From NCBI GenBank assembly GCA_002440805.1, contig DJVD01000264.1, positions 3,425 through 14,168 of the forward strand: a stretch of DNA of 10,744 nt. The letters run 5' to 3'. The notes under the pieces were generated by a model. The model had not been told where the DNA came from. It was given only the letters and a program-made list of their open reading frames with translations, and did no database searches. Positions 1 through 5,884 of this stretch are shown piece after piece; within the stretch, counting starts at the first letter, position 1, and each line of letters starts with the position of its first letter. Source of the stretch: Chloroflexi bacterium UBA6265 (lineage in GTDB: Bacteria; Chloroflexota; Chloroflexia; Thermomicrobiales; UBA6265). The translations under genes were made by a program, and so were the position numbers.

Positions 1-556
1 CGGGGTAGGTCTGCTGCCAGGTCTTGCAGCGGTCGGCCACATGCAGGTACAGCGGGGTGCCATTCGCCAATTGCAGGTTTTGCAGGTCATCACTGCCGGG
101 GTTACTGGTTTTTACCAGCACGATCACGCCCTTGCCCTCGCGTTCGAAGTAGGGCACCAGTGCATCTTCTCCCATATAAGGAGCGGTAACGATCGCATCG
201 GCCTCGAGGTAATCGAATGCCAGGCGTGCCCATGCCTTGGCGGTATCGCCAAGGTCGTTGACCTTACAATCCAGCACCATCGGGATATCGGCGGGAATCG
301 CCTCGCGAACCTTGCGCAAAGCCCCAAGGCCATCGTCACCAAGGCTGAGGTAGAACGGCAGGTTGGGTTTGAAGCTGGATGCAACATCGCTTGTGGCTCG
401 TACGATCTCGATGCAGAATTCGGCCACGCCATCGGCAGTAGCGGCGAAGCCGGGAGGCAAGTTCTCCACCACCGGGTCGAGCCCGACACAGAGTAACGAA
501 TCGGCCTCACGCTCGCGGGCGCGCAGCCGGGTATGGAAAGACACTGCTGTTGGCAT
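1..556 (-). CDS. pyrF: Orotidine 5'-phosphate decarboxylase, type 2 (partial, C-terminus outside window)
   Basis: Catalyses the last step of de novo UMP synthesis, decarboxylating orotidine 5'-phosphate to UMP in the cytoplasm. The minus-strand frame is open from an ATG at 554-556 to the left edge, giving 185 residues. Visible signatures: CVGLD at residues 23-27, KPN at 63-65 (the substrate-contacting lysine), the catalytic LDxKxxD motif with D96, K98 and D101, and TSNPG at 150-154, which is typical of the type-2 (PyrF2) subfamily. That family usually runs about 270-310 residues, so roughly a third, including the C-terminal phosphate-binding part, lies off-window. The ATG is preceded by GGAG (10-nt spacer), which supports this start. 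It is divergent from the TPR gene, with a 310-bp gap between them. The catalytic motif reads DCKVND rather than the commoner DAKRGD, but all charged residues are kept. Identification is firm; only the absent 3' end is unknown. Confidence 0.93.
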   Translation of the reverse strand, partial: MPTAVSFHTRLRAREREADSLLCVGLDPVVENLPPGFAATADGVAEFCIEIVRATSDVASSFKPNLPFYLSLGDDGLGALRKVREAIPADIPMVLDCKVNDLGDTAKAWARLAFDYLEADAIVTAPYMGEDALVPYFEREGKGVIVLVKTSNPGSDDLQNLQLANGTPLYLHVADRCKTWQQTYP

Positions 557-577
557 ATGGGGGTATCTCCGCAGGAA

Positions 578-620
578 GCGATTTTCCTAACTTTAGCAGA
601 TTCGCACCATGCGATTTTCC
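578..620. repeat. Two direct copies of GCGATTTTCC upstream of pyrF
   Basis: The 10-mer GCGATTTTCC occurs at 578-587 and again at 611-620, start to start 33 bp, about three helical turns. Read on the minus strand this is GGAAAATCGC twice, 22 and 55 bp upstream of the pyrF start. The spacing would put both copies on the same DNA face. A small inverted repeat, TCGCA-CCA-TGCGA (602-614), overlaps the distal copy. A regulator-binding site for pyrF is possible but not shown. Confidence 0.35.
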
Positions 621-681
621 CATCGGCCGTTCTGTGGTACCTGACAATTTGGCACATCTGCGCAGCGCCAAGGCAGCGTGG

Positions 682-719
682 TACACTCCAGCCATGCATG
701 TACAGGGTGTACGTTCACT
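682..719 (+). promoter_or_regulatory. Putative promoter and shared downstream module of the TPR gene
   Basis: A -10-like TACACT sits at 682-687, followed by GCATGTAC at 696-703 and GTTCACT at 713-719. The same ordered blocks occur before the next gene at 3056-3082 (TATACT, GCATGTAC, GTTCACT). No good -35 lies 16-18 bp upstream, so the promoter may use a different recognition mode or an activator. Transcription would begin near 693-694, giving a leader of about 170 nt. The call rests mainly on recurrence of the module. Confidence 0.45.
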
Positions 720-765
720 ATGTACAGATGTGGCATGATAGATACATACACGGGTGCATGGCTGG
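688..765 (+). repeat. 11-bp inverted repeat enclosing TGTAC-rich leader
   Basis: CCAGCCATGCA at 688-698 is the exact reverse complement of TGCATGGCTGG at 755-765. Between them lie three TGTAC boxes (699-703, 708-712, 721-725); the first two form GTACA-GGG-TGTAC (700-712). In RNA, the arms could close a stem at the start of the TPR leader; in DNA, they could be operator half-sites. The 56-bp loop lowers confidence that it folds as one hairpin. Confidence 0.4.
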
Positions 766-866
766 TGCATCCACCAACCAATAACTGAGCGATTGGCGGG
801 AAGGCATGATGGGGCGGCGCGCTGCGAAATCACCTGTCCGGCGCCGCCAAATCAAGGAGCAACGCG

Positions 867-2996
867 GTGAGTAGCTGGATAGAAAAGCTGGCTAATAAAG
901 GACGCAAGGGTGGCAACGGCGTTCTGGTGCAGATTTCCCGCGAAGTGGTTGGGCGCAAGCGCTCGATCAACGGCGCCATTAGCGAAGTACGCCATCCCGC
1001 GGTGCTCGATGCGCTCTCCGACGATGACTTCGCTATCCTGGGCGAGATCATCGACGAGCGAATCGATTCCGATCGCGAGTTTGCCCAGGTGCTGGCGCGG
1101 CTGACCCATGCCGCTGCCCATGCCAAGGGATTCGATCGCCAGACGGTAGATGCCGCCCTCAAGCTGGATGCGCTGCTTCCCGCCGAAGATCCGGCCCGCG
1201 AACGCGAAAAGCTGTTGCGCGATGCCTATAAGGCGGCGCAGCGCAGCGGCTATGTGCAGGGCGGACGCAAGGCACTTGGTCGCCTTGGTCATCGCGAGCT
1301 CAGTGCTGGTGATACCGAGAAAGCGCGTGCCCTTTTCCAGCAACAGCTCGATCTCGGTCCGGCCAGCAATGATGAGCGCGACGAAGTTGAAAGCGCGATC
1401 CTGCTGGGCGATGTCATCCTTCGTGATGGCGATGCCGAAAGCGCACTGGCCCTCTATGCCCGTGCGGAGGAATCCGCCCGCCGGCTCAACTATCGCCGGG
1501 GATTGGCCGATGCGATCATTCGCCGCCTCGATATCAACGGCGATTCCCTCGATCTCGAAACCCGCGCCACGCTGGAAGAGGACCTGCTCCGCCTCTCCAC
1601 CGACCTGCGCGATGACCTTGTGCTTACCCAGCTCATCGGTCGCCATGCCAGCACGCTGATGGCCCTCAATCGCTATGAGGACGTGATCTCCCACCTGGAA
1701 GATGGCCTTGAAGTCGCCCGCGAAATGCAGGATCTCGAATTGGAGAACGCTTGCCTCGCCATGCTCAGCGATGTGGAACAGCGTATTGGCCGGTTCGATA
1801 ACGCCGTCAATCGTCAGCGCGACCTCATCTCGGTGGAAGAACGACTCGGCAATATGCCGGCCGCCGCAGCGGATGCCGTGCACTATGGCTCCACGTTGCT
1901 CACACTTGGTCGGCTGGATGATGCCCGCGATGTATTCGAGCGCGCAATCTCGCTCGCCGAAGAAGCAAAGGACCTGCGTGTAGCCCAGCGCGCCTATGGT
2001 GGCCTGGGTGTCACCCTGAGCGCAATGAACCACCCGGTGGATGCACTGAATAACCTTATGCAGGCGCTGGAAATCGCCCGCGATACACACGATCTCGCTC
2101 ACGAGGCCCAGTGGCTGGGCAGCATCGGAGAAGCGTTGTGGAAATACGATCAGCGCGACGATGCCCTGCGTTCCATCAACCAGGCAATTGAAGCCGCAAA
2201 GAAGGTGGACGATGTCGACCTGCAGGCCGGCATGTACAGCCTCCTTGGCCAAATCGCCCTGGCCGACCGTAATGTGCGCGAGGCCGTGAACTTCTATCAC
2301 CGCGCGCTCGATCTCTATCGTGAGCTCGGCCGCAAGGATGAGGAAGTGAACATGATGTCGCAGCTCGGCACCATGGCCATGGATGTTGGCCAGGTGAAGG
2401 ATGCGATGGCGCTGTATAGCCAGGCCCTGAACATTGCCGCCGAGAGTGGCCAGCGCGCAGCTGCGGTGCGACTCTATGGTCGCCTCGCACGGCTGGCGCA
2501 GCGTCAGGGTGATAACAACGCCGCCCTGATCGCGCTGGAGCAGGCGGTGGATATCGCCGAAGGTATTGACCAGCCGATCCTGCTGAATCAGGCACTGCAA
2601 CACCTCGCAGTGGCGCAGGATACTGCCAACCACCCCGGCTATATGGACACCTATGAGCGTGCCTTGCGCCTTGCCCGCGAAGTGGGCGATGAGTATGGCG
2701 AAGCCATGATGCTGACCAATGTTGGCGGCCGGCTACTGGCCGAAGGTGCCCGTCGCGATTCGGTAGAGGTACTGGAGCACGCTATTCATCTTGCCGATGG
2801 CCTCGGTGCGGCTGGTGAACGCATTGCCAATCGCGCCCGCACGTTGGTGCGGGAAGCACGAGGCGGTCGCCGGTTCTCCGATGTAGCAGAGGACCAGCAA
2901 GCTGCTGCTCCCCGGGCGCAGGAACCTGCCCGCCAGCAACCGCGACCCGCAGCCTACACATACGACGCCGAGCCGGAATACCAGGAATCTCTCTAG
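867..2996 (+). CDS. Large TPR-repeat protein (about 12 units), cytoplasmic scaffold
   Basis: This 709-residue protein has no signal peptide or membrane segment. After a basic N-terminus (KGRKGG near residue 11) and a helical region to about residue 130, it is almost all TPR-like helix pairs. Helix starts recur near residues 147, 188, 228, 268, 308, 348, 388, 428, 468, 508, 548, 588 and 627. The 40-residue period matches the TPR_12/kinesin-light-chain/MalT class rather than classic 34-residue TPRs. Recurrent positions are small-Ala/Leu pairs such as DALNNLMQALEIAR. The tail from about 675 is Pro/Gln/Ala-rich and probably disordered. The GTG start has AAGGAG seven bases upstream. Such proteins bind partners and have no enzyme activity; the partner here is unknown, though the downstream membrane protein is a good candidate because the two share a promoter module. 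No DNA-binding or ATPase domain is visible, so a MalT/LuxR-type regulator is unlikely. Confidence 0.88.
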   Translation: MSSWIEKLANKGRKGGNGVLVQISREVVGRKRSINGAISEVRHPAVLDALSDDDFAILGEIIDERIDSDREFAQVLARLTHAAAHAKGFDRQTVDAALKLDALLPAEDPAREREKLLRDAYKAAQRSGYVQGGRKALGRLGHRELSAGDTEKARALFQQQLDLGPASNDERDEVESAILLGDVILRDGDAESALALYARAEESARRLNYRRGLADAIIRRLDINGDSLDLETRATLEEDLLRLSTDLRDDLVLTQLIGRHASTLMALNRYEDVISHLEDGLEVAREMQDLELENACLAMLSDVEQRIGRFDNAVNRQRDLISVEERLGNMPAAAADAVHYGSTLLTLGRLDDARDVFERAISLAEEAKDLRVAQRAYGGLGVTLSAMNHPVDALNNLMQALEIARDTHDLAHEAQWLGSIGEALWKYDQRDDALRSINQAIEAAKKVDDVDLQAGMYSLLGQIALADRNVREAVNFYHRALDLYRELGRKDEEVNMMSQLGTMAMDVGQVKDAMALYSQALNIAAESGQRAAAVRLYGRLARLAQRQGDNNAALIALEQAVDIAEGIDQPILLNQALQHLAVAQDTANHPGYMDTYERALRLAREVGDEYGEAMMLTNVGGRLLAEGARRDSVEVLEHAIHLADGLGAAGERIANRARTLVREARGGRRFSDVAEDQQAAAPRAQEPARQQPRPAAYTYDAEPEYQESL

Positions 2997-3010
2997 TTTT
3001 GTCAGGTTCG

Positions 3011-3042
3011 ACCGGCCCGGGGCATTTGCCTCGGGCCGGTTT
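3011..3042 (+). terminator. Hairpin terminator after the TPR gene
   Basis: Arms 3011-3022 (ACCGGCCCGGGG) and 3029-3040 pair over 12 bp with one G-U wobble around a 6-nt loop, starting 14 bases after the TPR stop. Only two T follow, so the U-tract is weak and termination may be incomplete, allowing some read-through into the next gene. Confidence 0.65.
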
Positions 3043-3055
3043 GCTGTGGGCGCGA

Positions 3056-3082
3056 TATACTCCCCTTGCATGTACGTTCACT
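3056..3082 (+). promoter_or_regulatory. Putative promoter of the PP2C-like gene, module shared with the TPR gene
   Basis: TATACT at 3056-3061 is a good -10 (5 of 6 consensus bases). It is followed by GCATGTAC at 3068-3075 and GTTCACT at 3076-3082, the same blocks in the same order as 682-719. Here the GTAC and GTTCACT blocks abut; upstream of the TPR gene nine extra bases (AGGGTGTAC) separate them. No clear -35 is seen. Transcription would start around 3067-3069. Confidence 0.55.
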
Positions 3083-3113
3083 TGGGCGTACCTCGATCGG
3101 AGCCTGGCCGGGG

Positions 3114-5429
3114 ATGACGCTACCTCAACCGACAGCCGTAGCTGCCGCCATAAGTGGAGGCACTCCAACAGACGTGCGCGAGTGGATCGTGGTCGATATC
3201 GTCGGCTCACCTTCTGCGCATCGGCGTGGGTACGCGGTATTTACCGAGCCGCTGAACGGTGATGGCCGCTCGCGCGAGCTTGCTCGCCAGGTTCGCGAGG
3301 TGTTGCTGCACGAACTCCGTTTGCACCCGCGTCAGCCGGCCGACGCTGCCCTCTCACGGGCATTTGCCATCGCCAATAGCATTGTGTTCGACGATGCGCG
3401 CCTCAGTGGTGATACCGCCCGGCATATCGGCGCTTCGGCAATCGTGTTCGAAGATCACACGGCAACAATTGCCCATGTGCCACCGGGCCAGGTGGTGTTG
3501 GTGCAGGATCAGCTGGTGTACAGCGTGCCCGAGCTCGATTCGCGCCTGCCACACTGGGCACCCTTGCCCGATCCTGCCCCGGTGCCGGAACCACTGGGAT
3601 TCGATAGCTGGACCGCGCCATTGCTGGTGCAAACCGAATTATTGCCGGGCGATGCGATCGTGATCTGCAACGATGCCACTGCCGCCGTGCTCGCCCGCAT
3701 TGGATTCGATCTCATGCCAACAGGCATGAATATGCGCCGGTTTCATGGACAGGATCCCGATCAGATACTCGATACGATCCGTGCGGCCGCCGTTGATGCT
3801 GGCGAGCCGTTTGCCGCCGTTGCCGTAATCTCTTTCCCGCCCAACCCGACCGCTTCGGAGATCGAAACCCTCGCCGATGTTGCCCGAAGTGCTCGCGAAC
3901 AAATGCGCCACACCCGCGCTGCGGTGCGATCGATTGTGCCAGCGCGACCGACAATGCCCGCCATTCGCAAATCGCAACCTGTTGACGCAAACGACGAAGA
4001 GACCACAATCGAGGCAGTTGAGAGCGAGATCCCGAAGCCGCGGATTTCATTCCAGGAACGCATTATCCGGATTACCGAGGGACGCCCGACCGATGGCCGT
4101 GCCACATGGCAGCCTCGCCGCATCGAGGCGCAGTTTGGTGCGCCGGGCGCGCATGGCGTGCGACGTCACCGCAAGGTCTCGTCGGCGGCTGGCGGCTTTA
4201 GCTGGAAATCTGGCGTGCCACGAGCACCATTCCTTTCCAGCCCGGCATTCATCGGCATCGCGTTACTGGCGGTATTCCTGCTTGGCATGCTGGTGTGGAA
4301 CCAGCGCGAGGTCTTCATGCCGGACGAAAGCGTGTATGTGCCGGTATTGGCCCAGGTGGACCAACGCCTTGCGGTAGTGGACGGAACCGATGACCCGGCC
4401 GTCATTCGCAGCGAACTCGATGCTGCTGAACGCGATCTCGATCGCGCCCGCGAACTCGGTGCGCCTGGTGACCTGGTTTCCCAGCGCGCCGCCGTGATCA
4501 CGCAAGAGCGTGACGACGTGAACAATGTCTACCGCGTCGGCAGTGTGCGACGCATCGGTAGCCTGCCCGAGGAGCTCAGTGGCGAGGGAACCTCGGCGTT
4601 TATGACCACGGGCGGCATCTTCCTCGCCAATGGAAACCTTTACCGGCTCGATCCCGATTCTGCCCAGATGCAGATGATGCTGGAGGCGGGCCGCGAAATC
4701 GAAGGCATTCGTGTCGGATCGATTTTCGGTGTGGCCTACGATGGCAACTTCCTCGTGGTGACCGATGGGCGCGCCCTATTTTTTGCCAGCAGCACCGATG
4801 GCGCCATCTGGCAGGCGATGACGATGGAAGAGATCAACAACGGCGGACCGTGGCCGCCGGGCGCGATTGCCGCATTCAACCAAAACATGTACTTGCTGGT
4901 GCCGGGCTATCGCAACATCTATGTGTTTTCTACCGATGCCAATGTGCAGGCTGTGGCCCCGGCCGATTGGGTGTCCGTGGGCGATCGCATCAATCTCAAC
5001 ATCGCAATCGATATGACGATCGATGGCAACATCTATGTGTTGCTGGAAGATGGCCAGGTGATTACCTATCGCAGTGGCCTCGAGATGGATCGTTTCGATT
5101 TGCCGGGCTTTGACCTGGATAACGATGTGCCAAAGGCCATTATCAGCGGTGCCGCCACCGGGTACCTGTACATCGCCGTGGAGGATAAGGATGGCAATGG
5201 CCGCGTCATTGCCTCCGATCGCCAGGGTGAGAATGTGGTGGTGCTGGAGCTGCCGGTCGATTTCGATACTGGCGATGCCGACGTTCAGGCCCCGTTCGAG
5301 AACCTGCAAGATATCGTGGTGGATGAGGAGACCGGCACGTTGTACCTGATCAATGGCGATGCCGTGTGGAGCTTTACCTACACCTTGCCGGTGCTGCCGA
5401 ACGCGGCTACGCCCGAAGCTACGCCATAG
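3114..5429 (+). CDS. Membrane protein: degenerate PP2C-like domain, one TM helix, beta-propeller-like C-terminal domain
   Basis: The protein has 771 residues. Residues about 22-242 read like a PP2C phosphatase fold: a VVDIVGS strand (26-32), GASAIVFEDHTATIAHVPPGQ (106-126, split as GASAIVF and HVPPGQ) matching the family's GST...ANVGDSR strands, LLPGDAIVICND (177-187) matching LxxGDxxxLCSDG, and a closing AAVAVISF strand (234-241). Several metal ligands appear lost: VGDSR reads HVPPG, SDG reads NDA, and the last DN reads EP. A catalytically dead pseudophosphatase is therefore likely. A linker (245-370) ends in RRHRK, then one TM helix (about 379-395), giving N-in/C-out topology. A short charged helical segment (428-470) precedes repeated beta strands (about 478-755) resembling a beta-propeller, with a Pro/Ala-rich end. 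ATG 3114 is chosen because GGAG lies 11 bases upstream; an in-frame TTG at 3066 would precede the predicted transcript start. Inferred role: membrane sensor partnering with the TPR protein. Confidence 0.75.
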   Translation: MTLPQPTAVAAAISGGTPTDVREWIVVDIVGSPSAHRRGYAVFTEPLNGDGRSRELARQVREVLLHELRLHPRQPADAALSRAFAIANSIVFDDARLSGDTARHIGASAIVFEDHTATIAHVPPGQVVLVQDQLVYSVPELDSRLPHWAPLPDPAPVPEPLGFDSWTAPLLVQTELLPGDAIVICNDATAAVLARIGFDLMPTGMNMRRFHGQDPDQILDTIRAAAVDAGEPFAAVAVISFPPNPTASEIETLADVARSAREQMRHTRAAVRSIVPARPTMPAIRKSQPVDANDEETTIEAVESEIPKPRISFQERIIRITEGRPTDGRATWQPRRIEAQFGAPGAHGVRRHRKVSSAAGGFSWKSGVPRAPFLSSPAFIGIALLAVFLLGMLVWNQREVFMPDESVYVPVLAQVDQRLAVVDGTDDPAVIRSELDAAERDLDRARELGAPGDLVSQRAAVITQERDDVNNVYRVGSVRRIGSLPEELSGEGTSAFMTTGGIFLANGNLYRLDPDSAQMQMMLEAGREIEGIRVGSIFGVAYDGNFLVVTDGRALFFASSTDGAIWQAMTMEEINNGGPWPPGAIAAFNQNMYLLVPGYRNIYVFSTDANVQAVAPADWVSVGDRINLNIAIDMTIDGNIYVLLEDGQVITYRSGLEMDRFDLPGFDLDNDVPKAIISGAATGYLYIAVEDKDGNGRVIASDRQGENVVVLELPVDFDTGDADVQAPFENLQDIVVDEETGTLYLINGDAVWSFTYTLPVLPNAATPEATP

Positions 5430-5468
5430 AAAAACACATCGGCCCGGATCATGTGATCCGGGCCGATG
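5430..5468. terminator. Bidirectional terminator between converging genes
   Basis: CATCGGCCCGGATCA (5437-5451) is the perfect 15-bp reverse complement of 5454-5468, with only two bases between. Five A at 5430-5434 become a T5 tract on the minus strand, so it is a canonical intrinsic terminator for ferredoxin, starting four bases past its stop. On the plus strand it starts seven bases after the PP2C-like gene stop but lacks a good U-tract, so it probably works less well in that direction. Confidence 0.88.
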
Positions 5469-5472
5469 CGAT

Positions 5473-5712
5473 TTACTCGAAGTAGGCGGCGTTGCGTAAC
5501 TTGAACGCGGACCACTGCTCCGGGAGGTCATCTTCGAAGAAGATCGCCTCTACCGGGCATACCTCGGCGCATACACCGCAATCGATGCATTCGGCCGGGT
5601 TGATGTGATAAATCTCGCTGTCGTCATCCGAGTGGATGCAATCGACAGGGCAAACTTCGACGCAACTGGCGTCTTTTGTACCGATACACGGTTGTGCAAT
5701 GACGTATGTCAT
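5473..5712 (-). CDS. 7Fe ferredoxin ([3Fe-4S] + [4Fe-4S])
   Basis: A 79-residue, acidic, soluble electron carrier. Cysteines are C9, C17, C21, C25, C42, C45, C48 and C52. The spacing C9-x7-C17-x3-C21-P and C42-x2-C45-x2-C48-x3-C52-P matches the 7Fe class (Azotobacter FdI, Thermus ferredoxin, mycobacterial FdxA). The position of FdI C11 is T12, so the first cluster should be [3Fe-4S] (C9, C17, C52) and the second [4Fe-4S] (C21, C42, C45, C48), with C25 the extra conserved cysteine. The length suits the short 7Fe type, without the C-terminal extension of FdI. The ATG has AGGAG eight bases upstream. It lies downstream of two ThDP enzyme genes on the same strand, but a 172-bp gap with its own promoter-like sequence suggests independent expression. 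The redox partner cannot be told from this window. Confidence 0.95.
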   Translation of the reverse strand: MTYVIAQPCIGTKDASCVEVCPVDCIHSDDDSEIYHINPAECIDCGVCAEVCPVEAIFFEDDLPEQWSAFKLRNAAYFE

Positions 5713-5778
5713 CTGGCAGACTCCTTGCCCAGCTCAGGCATGAGGGAAATCGTGCACTGGGCCCACTAACGCAATGAC

Positions 5779-5795
5779 GTTCGTCGTTGACGAAC
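5779..5795. promoter_or_regulatory. Operator-like inverted repeat upstream of ferredoxin
   Basis: GTTCGTC (5779-5785) and GACGAAC (5789-5795) form a perfect 7-bp inverted repeat around a 3-bp centre. It lies just downstream of the predicted ferredoxin transcription start, about 67 bp before the start codon. Repressor binding there would block transcription. The arms are too short and AT-poor for a terminator, and no regulator gene is nearby. Confidence 0.4.
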
Positions 5796-5811
5796 TCGCA
5801 GGCTGATTCCG

Positions 5812-5840
5812 AGTATACCGATTCGCGCCAACTGCGCAAA
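5812..5840 (-). promoter_or_regulatory. Putative ferredoxin promoter
   Basis: On the minus strand TATACT (plus 5812-5817) is a strong -10, with a weak -35-like TTGCGC (plus 5834-5839) 16 bp upstream. The predicted start near 5805 gives a leader of about 93 nt. The -35 overlaps the hairpin that ends the upstream gene. Confidence 0.5.
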
Positions 5841-5861
5841 CCCGGGGGATTACCCGAGTTT
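5838..5861 (-). terminator. Weak hairpin terminator after the downstream ThDP gene
   Basis: On the minus strand AAACTCGGG and CCCGGGTTT (plus 5853-5861 and 5838-5846) pair over 9 bp with one wobble around a 6-nt loop, 23 bases past the stop at 5885. No U-tract follows. It may attenuate rather than stop read-through into ferredoxin. Confidence 0.5.
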
Positions 5862-5884
5862 GGATTGGCAGCACAAACGCGACG

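Larger units (their letters stand above)
557..866. other. Divergent intergenic region between pyrF and the TPR gene
   Basis: This 310-bp gap has no convincing full-length gene. It holds the pyrF ribosome-binding site, two copies of a 10-mer near pyrF, a -10-like hexamer with a downstream module shared with the promoter at 3056-3082, an 11-bp long-range inverted repeat, and AAGGAG (854-859) before the TPR start. Weak -35-like hexamers lie around 641-647 on both strands (CTGACA plus, TTGTCA minus), but neither has a good -10 partner at 17 bp. Confidence 0.6.

Noticed and set aside
852..2633. Long minus-strand open frame (593 codons) opposite the TPR gene
   Set aside because: It lies wholly within a strongly supported TPR gene with its own ribosome site, and its translation shows no recognisable family. 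Long antisense frames are common opposite GC-rich genes with biased third positions.
3066..3113. TTG start at 3066 for the PP2C-like gene
   Set aside because: It would precede or coincide with the predicted transcript start and has no ribosome site; ATG 3114 has GGAG. The leaderless option is kept only as a finding.
4776..5531. Minus-strand open frame of 251 codons across the 3' end of the PP2C-like gene and into ferredoxin
   Set aside because: It overlaps two real genes and spans a strong terminator hairpin; its translation matches no family I recognise.
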